Shown piece after piece: positions 19,393 to 31,112 of a stretch of DNA of 49,863 nt. The stretch is taken from contig CAUJFL010000372.1 in assembly GCA_963169165.1 (NCBI GenBank), positions 1-49,863 on the forward strand. The letters are read 5' to 3'. A program made the translations under genes and the position numbers. Source of the DNA: Myxococcota bacterium. GTDB lineage: Bacteria > Myxococcota_A > Polyangia > Polyangiales > Polyangiaceae. A model generated the notes under the pieces. The model saw only the letters and a list, made by a program, of their open reading frames with translations, was not told where the DNA came from and made no database searches. Each line of letters opens with the position of its first letter. Position 1 is the first letter of the stretch.

Positions 19393-20620
19393 CGCTCAGG
19401 CTGCCGTTCTCGCTGCAGCTACCGTCGGGCAAGCGCGCGCGCGTGCTCGCGGTGCCCCCGCGCACGGTCCGCTCGCTCGCCGAGTCGTTCGCCGCGCTCG
19501 TCGACGCGGTCGAGGTCGACGGCGGCGCGGCAGCCCTCCCGCTCGCCGACGCCAACGTGCTCCGCGTCGCGCTCGCGCAGGCCGGGATCGTCGACGAGCC
19601 CCCCGCTCGCGTGACATGTGAAAATTGTGATGAATCATTCGAGGTGCGCCCCTCGCTGGCGGTCGAGCTCGGGCCGTACCTCGACGGTGAGCTCGGAGAC
19701 GACGAGCTCGACGAGCTCGACCACGAGGCTGACGATCCGATCCCGAGGATCTCGACCCCCGGCGGCGACGTGAGCACGGCGCGGCTGCGCGCCGTGACGG
19801 TGGCGGAGCTCGGGCCGCTCCACGCCGCGCTCGAGGCGCCAGCGCTCGAGATCACCGAGGGCGTCGCGCGCGCGCTCGGGGTGGTGGCGCTCGGCGACGA
19901 GCGTGACCCGAGCGTGATCGCGCGTGCGCTCGAGGGCGCCAGCGACGACGCGCTGGGCGAGGTGATCGAGCTGTTCAGCGAGGGGGCGTATCCCGCGCGG
20001 CTCACCGCGCTCGTGAGGTGCCCGTCATGCGACGCGAAGACTCCGGTCGACGCGCCCGCGCTGCGCGAGTTCCCCGCCGAGATCGTGCCGCTGTCCGAGC
20101 TGCCGGTCGCCGAGGGGTATCCTGATCTCGAGGCGTTCGAGGCGCACGCGCGCGCGAGGTTCAAGGAGGTGACGCGGGAGCGCGGACTATACGGCGTCGT
20201 GCTGCTCGTGGAGCACGGCGTCCCGGACTGCGACGCGGGCGGCAACCCGCTGCTCGGCTCGTACGAGCCCGAGGTGCCTGAAGAGGACGGGCTGCCTGGC
20301 TGTCCTCCCACGGTGCGGGTGTTCTCCCGCGCGTTTCGCCGCGCGTTCGCCGATCAGCCCGACGTCGTGCTCGACGAGCTCGACGAGACGGTCGAGCACG
20401 AGCTGGATCATCACCAGGCGTTCCTGGCGGGCGACGACCCCGAGCACGAGCGCGAGCAGGCGACGCTCGTCGACGAGGAGCGCCGTCGGATCGGCGAGCG
20501 AGAGGGGCTGCGTCGCGCCTCCGCGCGGGCGCGCGCGTCGCTCGTCGATCTCCTCGCGCGGGTCTGGCCGTTCCTCGTGATCGTCGCCGCGGTGCTCGCG
20601 TGGCGGCAGTGCAGCCAGTT
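19389..20620 (+). CDS. Uncharacterised membrane protein with two CxxC pairs and an HExxH zincin-like motif; 3' end unresolved (ORF open to 22088)
   Basis: GTG overlaps MTase stop (GTGA, 19389-19392); VTCENCDESFEV, VRCPSCDAKTPV, ETVEHELDHHQAFLAGDD, C-terminal TM VWPFLVIVAAVLAW. No in-frame stop at the junction with rsmG. Confidence 0.6.
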
Positions 20621-21245
20621 AGCGCGCGCGGACGTAGCGCAGGGTTCGCCGCTGCGCGCCGGTGAGCGGCAGCGCGTAGCTCCAGTCGCCTTCGACGCGC
20701 TCGCCCGGCGCGTCGGGGGGCTCGCCTTGCGCCAGCATCACGAACACCGCGCCGTCGGGCGCGAGGCGACGGCCGACCGCGAGCCACTCGGCAGGCGGGA
20801 GCGTCGCGCGCGAGATCGCCGACGCGAAGGTGCTCGTCGGCTCCAGCGCCTCGGCGCGCGCGCGCATCACGGTGACGTTGGGGAGCCGCAGCGCGCCGAC
20901 CACGGTCCGCAACAGCGCGACTCGCTTCGCCAGCGGCTCCACGAGCGTGACCCGCACGTCGGGCCGGAGCACGGCGACGCCGAGGCCTGGCGCGCCCGCG
21001 CCCGCGCCGACGTCGACCAGCGGGTCCGTGACGTGAGGCGCGACGATGGTCGCGTCCGCGACGAGCAGATCGACCAGCTCGTCGCCCGAGCGCGCGGCGG
21101 TGAGATCGACGCGCTCGTTCCATCTCGCGACCGTCACAGCCCAGTCGGCGAGCGGCTCGGTCGCGCCCGACGCCGTGTGACCGAGCGCGTCGAGCGTCGC
21201 GCGGACTCGCTTGCGCGTGGCGGAGAGATCGGTCGGGAGGCTCAC
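20619..21245 (-). CDS. rsmG: 16S rRNA (guanine(527)-N7)-methyltransferase RsmG
   Basis: RWNERVDLTAAR, LVDVGAGAGAPGLGVAVLRPDVRVTLVEPLAKRVALLR. Confidence 0.88.
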   Translation of the reverse strand: MSLPTDLSATRKRVRATLDALGHTASGATEPLADWAVTVARWNERVDLTAARSGDELVDLLVADATIVAPHVTDPLVDVGAGAGAPGLGVAVLRPDVRVTLVEPLAKRVALLRTVVGALRLPNVTVMRARAEALEPTSTFASAISRATLPPAEWLAVGRRLAPDGAVFVMLAQGEPPDAPGERVEGDWSYALPLTGAQRRTLRYVRAR

Positions 21246-21269
21246 GCGCGGACCGGGGCTCGGCTCAGC

Positions 21270-21551
21270 TCAATGCCAGGCGGCCGTGGTCTTCACGGGC
21301 TTGCCGGTGCGGTCGTGCTCCGCGAGCAGCGCCCGCGTCCGGGTCTCGCAGCCGACGCACGACGCGAACTGGCTCCCGTGGTCGCACGACACGATCTTCG
21401 CCGTCACAGGCTCCTCGAACTCGCCGGGATCGAGGTGGCGACCGCAGGCGACGCAGTGGATGTGCGGGGCGTGGTCGTGCTCGTGAGGCTGCTCGCCGCC
21501 CGCCGCGGCCTTTCGCTCGCGCTTCGTCAGGCGCTTCTCTCGCTTCATCAC
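21270..21551 (-). CDS. Small cysteine/histidine-rich putative zinc-ribbon protein
   Basis: HIHCVACGRHLDPGEF...SCDHGSQFASCVGCETR. Confidence 0.65.
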   Translation of the reverse strand: MMKREKRLTKRERKAAAGGEQPHEHDHAPHIHCVACGRHLDPGEFEEPVTAKIVSCDHGSQFASCVGCETRTRALLAEHDRTGKPVKTTAAWH

Positions 21552-21636
21552 GCCTTCCTACCCCGACCGTCGTGGTCTTTCACGCGGGTGCGCCGAGGGC
21601 GGAAGGTTGCGGTGACGATGCACGGGTCACGCCCGT

Positions 21637-22461
21637 TTGTTGACATCCCGCGGCCGCGAGGAAACCATCCGCCCAACTTCCGTGCTCCGAGGATCGAAGC
21701 TACGCGTCGAGGTCGCCGGCGAGACGAACGTCGGCAAGAAGCGCGCACACAACGAGGACAATTTCGGCATCCTGTCCGACCACGGCGTCTACGTGGTCGC
21801 CGACGGGATGGGCGGACATGCGTCGGGCGAGGTCGCGTCGCAGCTCGCGATCGACACCGTCAAGGAGTTCTTCGAGGCGACCCACGACGATCCCGAGAAG
21901 ACCTGGCCCTACAAGATGGACCGGTCGAAGGGCTACGAGGAGAACCGCCTCATCACCGCGATCAAGCTCGCGAACCTGCGCATCTTCGAGAAGGCGCAGC
22001 GCGAGTCGAAGTCGCGCGGCATGGGCACGACGCTCGTGTCGATCTTCGCCGTCGAGGACGGCGTGTACACGGCGCACGTCGGCGATAGCCGCTGCTACCG
22101 CGTGCGCGCGGGCAAGATCGAGCAGCTGACCGAGGACCACTCGCTGCTCAACGACTACATCAAGATGAAGCACCTCACGCCCGAGGAGATCGCGAACTTT
22201 CCGCACAAGAACGTGATCGTGCGCGCGCTCGGGATGAAGGAGACCGTCAAGGTCGACACGCGGTTCGAGAGCCCGCAGGCGGGCGACACGTTCCTGCTGT
22301 GCTCCGACGGGCTGTGCGGGCCGGTGACCGACGAGCAGATCCTCGAGGCCGTCGTCGGAGCGCCCGATCTTCAGGCGGCGTCGCGGCGCCTCATCGAGAG
22401 GGCCAACGAGAACGGCGGGCCCGACAACATCACCGCCGTGCTCGCTCGATGGGTCGCGTAG
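21637..22461 (+). CDS. PP2C-family Ser/Thr protein phosphatase (Stp1/PrpC-like)
   Basis: RAHNEDNFGILSDHGVYVVADGMGGHASGEVAS; RGMGTTLVSIF; HVGDSRCYRVRAG; LLCSDGLCG; GGPDNITAVLA. Confidence 0.93.
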   Translation: MLTSRGREETIRPTSVLRGSKLRVEVAGETNVGKKRAHNEDNFGILSDHGVYVVADGMGGHASGEVASQLAIDTVKEFFEATHDDPEKTWPYKMDRSKGYEENRLITAIKLANLRIFEKAQRESKSRGMGTTLVSIFAVEDGVYTAHVGDSRCYRVRAGKIEQLTEDHSLLNDYIKMKHLTPEEIANFPHKNVIVRALGMKETVKVDTRFESPQAGDTFLLCSDGLCGPVTDEQILEAVVGAPDLQAASRRLIERANENGGPDNITAVLARWVA

Positions 22462-23129
22462 TCGTCGCGCTCGCGCTCACCACGCTCGCGCTCGCGAGCG
22501 CGTGTGGCGCGAGGAGCGGAACCCCGGACGACGAGCCCGCGCCGACGCTGCTGTCGCCCGCGGTGGCGGCTGGAGGAGGCGCGGCGGCGAAGGCGGGCGC
22601 CGGGGGGAGCACGTCCGCTGCAGGGACGGCGGGCGGTCCAGCGAAGGCAGGCGGAAGCGGGAGCGCGGGGAGCAAGACCTCTCACCCGTGCGGCGACTGC
22701 GTCGCGAGCTTCGGCTCGACCGGGTGCGTGAGCCAGCTCGCGCTGTGCCAGCAGACCCCCGCGTGCCTCGCGCTCCACGCCTGCATGGTGAACAACGGCT
22801 GCCTCGACGCGCCCGAGCCGCTCGCGTGCGCGGCGGCGCTTTGTCCGTCGTTCATCACGGCCAGCTCCGCCTGGACGCCGTACGCGCTGTGTGGCGCGTG
22901 CTTGCCCGCGTGCATCAAGGAGTGCGCGGGCGGCGGGGTCGCGTGCGCGAAATCGGTGTGCGCGCACGACCTGTGTCAAACGGGCGCGTCGCTCGACGCC
23001 TCGTGTGATCCTTGCGTGCTCGACACGTGCAAGCTGCGACCACAGTGCTGCGATCCCGCCTCCAGCGTCGGCTGGGACCTCACCTGCACGCAGATCGCGC
23101 ACAAGCTCTGCGGCGCGTGCCTCGAGTGA
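22449..23129 (+). CDS. Cysteine-rich lipoprotein (Gly/Ala-rich linker plus Cys-rich module)
   Basis: MGRVVVALALTTLALASACG lipobox; many Cys in HPCGDCVASFG...QCCDPASSVGWDLTCTQIAHKLCGACLE; overlaps PP2C 3' end. Confidence 0.8.
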   Translation: MGRVVVALALTTLALASACGARSGTPDDEPAPTLLSPAVAAGGGAAAKAGAGGSTSAAGTAGGPAKAGGSGSAGSKTSHPCGDCVASFGSTGCVSQLALCQQTPACLALHACMVNNGCLDAPEPLACAAALCPSFITASSAWTPYALCGACLPACIKECAGGGVACAKSVCAHDLCQTGASLDASCDPCVLDTCKLRPQCCDPASSVGWDLTCTQIAHKLCGACLE

Positions 23130-23132
23130 GCT

Positions 23133-23819
23133 CTACGCGCGGCGGAACGCGCGCTCCACGCGGGCGACGAGCGCGGCGCAGACGTCGGTGACGACGCCGA
23201 CGTCGGACACGCGGAACTCGCGGTCGTTGCGCCCGAGCTCGACCGTCGCGATCAGCCTGCCGTCCCAGCGGACGGGCGCCATCAGCACCCCGCGCGCGGA
23301 GCCTCCGCCGACGCGCGCGGCGACCACCCGGTGCGCGACGGACGCGCCGGGCGCGCCGATCAACGTGCGGCCGCGGTGCGCGTAGACCAGCGACGGATCC
23401 CGCCGACTCAAGCACAAACCGAGCGTCGCCTCCGCCGGGAGCCCTCGCGTCGCCGAGGCCATGAAACCGACGTACGGCTCGCGGTCGCGGTACAGCACCG
23501 CCGCGTCGGCGTGGGTCCATCGCGCCGCGAGATCGAGCGCGAACAGGCACGCCTCACCGAAGTCGCTCGCGTCATCGATCGCCTCGAGCGACGGGCGCGA
23601 CGTCTCGCGCAGCGCGGCCGTCTCTCGGAGCTGCTCGATCGGGCGCCAGTCGCGCCACCCGGGCTGCGCGACGTACGTGCCCGCCGGGATCTTCTCGTGA
23701 GCGAGCCCGCGGAGCAGCTGGTCCGTCGAGACGGGCCCGACCACGAGCCTGCCGCTCGCGAGGAGCCAGGCGGGTGGGGCCTTCGGGCTGGGACGCGGGA
23801 CGACGTTCGTTCGGATCAT
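23133..23819 (-). CDS. GYF_2-like plus GAF-like domain protein
   Basis: N-terminal WLLASGRLVVGPVSTDQLLRGLAHEKIPAGTYVAQPGWRDWRPI (GYF_2-like) followed by GAF-like region. Confidence 0.65.
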   Translation of the reverse strand: MIRTNVVPRPSPKAPPAWLLASGRLVVGPVSTDQLLRGLAHEKIPAGTYVAQPGWRDWRPIEQLRETAALRETSRPSLEAIDDASDFGEACLFALDLAARWTHADAAVLYRDREPYVGFMASATRGLPAEATLGLCLSRRDPSLVYAHRGRTLIGAPGASVAHRVVAARVGGGSARGVLMAPVRWDGRLIATVELGRNDREFRVSDVGVVTDVCAALVARVERAFRRA

Positions 23820-23916
23820 CTCTGCACCTCTCGCCGAATCGTCGCGTGCGCGCGCTCGGTCGGGCAATTTTCGGGGTGTGATCACGGGTTGACCCGGCAG
23901 AGACAAACCTGGGATC

Positions 23917-24813
23917 GTGGCGGTGATGATCCGTGAGGTCAGCGCGTCCCGCGACGCAGACGAGCCGCTGCTCGAGGTGGCGTACCTCGCCGAATTCTCG
24001 TCAACGCCAGTCGACAAGGACGCGGTGCTCGAGGTCGAGGGCGTGCGCCGACGCGCGGGCGACCTGCGCGCGCTCGCGATCCACGATCTGGCGACGCGCG
24101 TCACCGAGCACAAGCTGCTGCGCCGCGCCGATGACACCGCCAGGCTCGCCGCGCTCAGGTTCGTCGAGCGGCGGCTGGTCGAGGGCGACAAGATCGCGCA
24201 GTACGGTCGAGAGGGCGCGTTCGTGGGGTTCTTGAAGCGGGTGCTTCACAACCTGCTGCTCGATTGGCTGCGATCGCCGACCGCGCGCGCAGAGCTGCGC
24301 CGCGCAGAGCACGATCCCTCGCACGCGCTGCCCGACGAGATCGACGAGATGCCCCTGCCCGGCGAGCTCGCCGAGCGCGCGCGCCTGATGATGAAGAACC
24401 ACGCGCTGGCGATCCGGGCGCTGCGCGAGCTGCCGCCGGGGCGCGGCGTCCCGCTGCGTCTGTCCTTGTGGCCGGCGTACGAGCACGACGACGAGGACGT
24501 GACGGCGTTCGGCGATTTCGCGCGGTGCCACGAGACCGCCGGCAGCCAGACCGACGCGCGCGCGTGCGACTCGGGCCGGCGCTGCGATCTGCCGGACGCC
24601 GCCTGGCGCGAGGCTCACGCCGCCGAGCTCGACGCCCAGAAGCGCGCGGAGCCCTCGGGGCTCTCCCGCCGCGTCATCGCCGAGCTGCTCCGCGTCGGCG
24701 TCGGCAAGGCGATCGACAAGCGCGAGGGCGCGATCTGCGAGAGGATCAGCAAAGGTCGGCTGATGTTGCTCGACGCGCTCCGTCGTACCGGCGTGGAGGA
24801 CGTCGCATCATGA
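23917..24813 (+). CDS. Divergent sigma-factor-like protein
   Basis: GAFVGFLKRVLHNLLLDWLRSPTARAELRR resembles ECF sigma region 2; C-terminal SRRVIAELLRVGVGKAIDKREGAICERISKGRLMLLDAL resembles an HTH. Start is GTG 23917 or ATG 23926. Confidence 0.5.
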   Translation: MAVMIREVSASRDADEPLLEVAYLAEFSSTPVDKDAVLEVEGVRRRAGDLRALAIHDLATRVTEHKLLRRADDTARLAALRFVERRLVEGDKIAQYGREGAFVGFLKRVLHNLLLDWLRSPTARAELRRAEHDPSHALPDEIDEMPLPGELAERARLMMKNHALAIRALRELPPGRGVPLRLSLWPAYEHDDEDVTAFGDFARCHETAGSQTDARACDSGRRCDLPDAAWREAHAAELDAQKRAEPSGLSRRVIAELLRVGVGKAIDKREGAICERISKGRLMLLDALRRTGVEDVAS

Positions 24814-25781
24814 ACCGAAAGGCCGAGATCGTGGCGCGGGCGCGCGCCATCGCGAAGACGACGGACACCCTGTCACCCGCCGACGTGTGGGCGCTGGGCC
24901 GCCTGCTGCGGGTCGCCGAGGGCGACGCCGAGACCGACGAAGAGGCCGCGCTCGCAGAAGAAGCCTCCGCGCTCGCGACGACGCTGCTCGCGCGTGGACG
25001 AGCGGCGCTCGAGTGGCCTCACGGCGAGGCGCTGCTCTCGCACCTCTCCGATCCTCGAGGCGCGTTCGAGCCTGCGGCCGACGAGGTCGATCGCCTCGGC
25101 GCGTGGTCCGCGGTGACGCTGCGCGCGGAGCCCTCGTCCGACGCGGCGGCGCGGGCGCGTGACACCGGGCGCGAGCTCGCGGTCGCGGTCGCGTCCACGC
25201 CGTTCGAGGCGGCGCTGGTGCCGCTCGCCGAGGCCGTGTCTCGGCGGATCGCCGCCGAGGGCGTCGTGGTCGACGCAGAGCCCGTCTCGCTCGCGCTCAC
25301 CGAGCTCCTCGGCGAGGCGCTGACGCGCGCGCTCGGCGGTGAGCCGCTGTTCGCGCCGCGCGCTCGGCTCGACGAGGCCGACGTCGCGGCGCTCGCGTCG
25401 ATCCTCGCGCGCGCGCTCGGCAAGGTGTCATTCGCGGTCCCCGCCGAGCTGTTCGACGTCGCGATCCCTGCGGCCCGTCGCGAATCGGCCCTGACGCTCC
25501 ACGAGGCGGCGCCGCGCGCGCCCGAGCAGACGGTCGTCGTCTTCGGTAGCGTCGAGGTCACCGTCGGCGCGACGGAGCTTCGGGTGGTCGTTCCGCAGGG
25601 CGGCCCGCGAGAGGCGCCGGCCCTCGTCTGCATCGAGCGCGGTCAGCCCGGCGAGCCGTGTTCGTCGAGGGGCGGCGCGACGTCGCGCGAGACCGTGTTC
25701 ACGCTGCCCGCGCGTCGCCGAGAGCTCGACGGCTTCGCGCTGGTGATCGGCGAGCGGTTCGCGTTCTTGCGGAGGGCGTGA
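24810..25781 (+). CDS. Hypothetical protein translationally coupled to sigma-like gene
   Basis: ATGA overlap (24810-24813); no recognised domain. Confidence 0.7.
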   Translation: MNRKAEIVARARAIAKTTDTLSPADVWALGRLLRVAEGDAETDEEAALAEEASALATTLLARGRAALEWPHGEALLSHLSDPRGAFEPAADEVDRLGAWSAVTLRAEPSSDAAARARDTGRELAVAVASTPFEAALVPLAEAVSRRIAAEGVVVDAEPVSLALTELLGEALTRALGGEPLFAPRARLDEADVAALASILARALGKVSFAVPAELFDVAIPAARRESALTLHEAAPRAPEQTVVVFGSVEVTVGATELRVVVPQGGPREAPALVCIERGQPGEPCSSRGGATSRETVFTLPARRRELDGFALVIGERFAFLRRA

Positions 25782-25787
25782 GCCGCG

Positions 25788-26458
25788 TCACTCGACGCGC
25801 GCAGACTTCACGGCGTCGAGCATCGGAAAATCCCGCTCGAGGTACGCGTTGCCCTCGGCCTGGATGCGCCCCTGCGACGGACCGCCGCCCCTCGGCGCGC
25901 CCTCGCCGTAGCCCTTGTAGAGCTTGTCGACGACGTCCATCCCCTCGGTGACCTCGGCGAACGGCGAGAAGCCCATGGCGTCGAGGCGCGAGTTGTCGAC
26001 GAAGTTGATGAAGATTTGCGTCGTGCGAGAGCGAGGTCCTGCCATCGCGAACGACACGAAGCCGCGCTTGTTGGACTGCTTCGGCGGATCGTCGGCGATG
26101 CTCGCGCGCGCCCACTTCGAAGCGATCTCGGGACTGCCGTGCACGCCGAACTGCGCCATGAACCCGTCGACGACGCGGAAGAACTTGACCCCGTCGTAGA
26201 AGCCCGACGACACGAGGTTGAAGAAGCGATCGGCGCCGAGCGGCGACCACTCGCGGCGCACCTGCATCACGAAATCGCCCTTGGTCGTCGCGAAGCGGAC
26301 CTTGAACGCGTCGGGCGCCTTCTGGGTGAGCGACGCGGGGTCCGACATCGACGGCTTGCCCGCCTCCTTCGCACCGGACGGCGCGCCGCCGACGTCACCC
26401 GAGCCTCGACACGCACAGAGCGAGGCCGCGACCAGCACGAACGCGAGGTGGGCGCGCA

Positions 26459-26459
<1 letters not shown>
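25788..26459 (-). CDS. Cyclophilin-type peptidyl-prolyl cis-trans isomerase, lipoprotein
   Basis: GDFVMQVRREWSPLGADRFFNLVSSGFYDGVKFFRVVDGFMAQFGVHG; lipobox ASLCAC. Confidence 0.9.
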
Positions 26460-29669
<3,210 letters not shown>

Positions 29670-29681
29670 GGCCCGCGCGGG

Positions 29682-31112
29682 TCAAGGCGCGGCGCCGTGC
29701 GTGCGCAGCACCGCGACGATCTGCCCGTCGCGGCGCAAGGTCGCGCGCGTCCGACCGAGCGAGAGCGAGCCGTCGTCGATGGAGATGCGCGCGCGCGGGA
29801 GGCTCCCGACCGCGTGCACGCGGGTGCGCAGCCTGCCGAACCTGCGGTACGCCTCCCATGACTCGGCGGGGATGGTCGGCGCGAACACCGCTGCGTCGCC
29901 GAGGCCGAGCGCGTCGATCGCGCCGAGCAGCCCGCCGCTCTCCGTCCCGTCGGAGAAGGGCACGATCGCCCCTCGCTTCGCGCGCGCCGCGCCGCCCATC
30001 AGCGCCGGGAAGCACGCCGACAGCGACGCGGGCGGAGCGACGAACGGCGCGAGGGCGAGCGCGCACGTGAGCGCGAGCGGCGGCCAGGTCGCGCCGAGCC
30101 AGCGAGACGCCGCGCGTCCGAGGAGCACGGCGCCCCACGTCGCCGCCACCGCGACGAACGGCAAGGCGAGCGCGTAGCGTCCGGGGAACCTCCCGAGCAT
30201 GGGGGGAACGATCAGCGGGTGCCCGATCAGGACGACGATCGCGATGAGCGACGACGTGAGCGCGCGCCGCTTGATGCGCGTCGCCGACAGCGCCCCGACG
30301 ATCGCGAGCACCGACGTCGCCGACGGCAGCGCGAGCAGCAGCGACGCCGCCGCGTGCCCGCGCGGGATCGTGTCGGGCATCGGCGCCTCGCCTCGCCAGA
30401 CACCCCTCGCGATCTCGGGGGCGCCTGCGGCGACGAGCAGCTCGCGCGCGCGGTCGAACGGGTGCGCCCACAGCGCGCGGTCGAGCGCGACGTAGACCAC
30501 CACGCCCACGACCGGCGCGAGCGCGACCGACGCCGGCAGCGACGCGCGGCCGCTCGAGAGCTGTCGCCGCGCGTCGGCCCACGTCGTCATCAGGTGCTCG
30601 AGCGCCATCACCGGCAGCGCCCACAGCGCGACGAGCGACCACGACGCCGCGGCGCCGACCGCCGCCGCCGCGAGCGCCCCGAGCCACGGGCTCGCCCCGG
30701 GTCGTGACGCGAGGTGCAGCGTCATGGCGACCGCGAGCCACGCGGCGACCGGGCCGTCCCCGCCTCGCGCCACCAGCTCGATCGTCGCGCGTGGCGCGAG
30801 GATCGCCAGCGCCGCGCCCAACGCGGCGATCGGTCGGGAGAAATCGCTCCGCAGCAGCGCGTACGCGGCGACCGGCAAGAGCGCGCTCGTCGCGACCACC
30901 GGCAGGCGCGCGTCGGTCAGGCGATCGGCGACGTGGAGCCTGGCGCCCGGCGTCGCCAGCCACCGCGAGACGGCGACCGCCTCGCCCTCGAGCAGCCCGA
31001 GCGCGCGCGCGGCGCGGAGCAAGAGCGCGAACGCGCCCACCCACAGCGCGAGCGCCACGCCGACGTCGATGAGCGGCGCGTCCCGTGGTGCGACGTCGCC
31101 GTCGGCGCTCAC
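29682..31112 (-). CDS. Multi-TM glycosyltransferase-like (GT-C/GT39-like) membrane protein
   Basis: Many TM segments; GTG start (31112) overlaps upstream TGA (GTGA). Confidence 0.6.
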   Translation of the reverse strand: MSADGDVAPRDAPLIDVGVALALWVGAFALLLRAARALGLLEGEAVAVSRWLATPGARLHVADRLTDARLPVVATSALLPVAAYALLRSDFSRPIAALGAALAILAPRATIELVARGGDGPVAAWLAVAMTLHLASRPGASPWLGALAAAAVGAAASWSLVALWALPVMALEHLMTTWADARRQLSSGRASLPASVALAPVVGVVVYVALDRALWAHPFDRARELLVAAGAPEIARGVWRGEAPMPDTIPRGHAAASLLLALPSATSVLAIVGALSATRIKRRALTSSLIAIVVLIGHPLIVPPMLGRFPGRYALALPFVAVAATWGAVLLGRAASRWLGATWPPLALTCALALAPFVAPPASLSACFPALMGGAARAKRGAIVPFSDGTESGGLLGAIDALGLGDAAVFAPTIPAESWEAYRRFGRLRTRVHAVGSLPRARISIDDGSLSLGRTRATLRRDGQIVAVLRTHGAAP

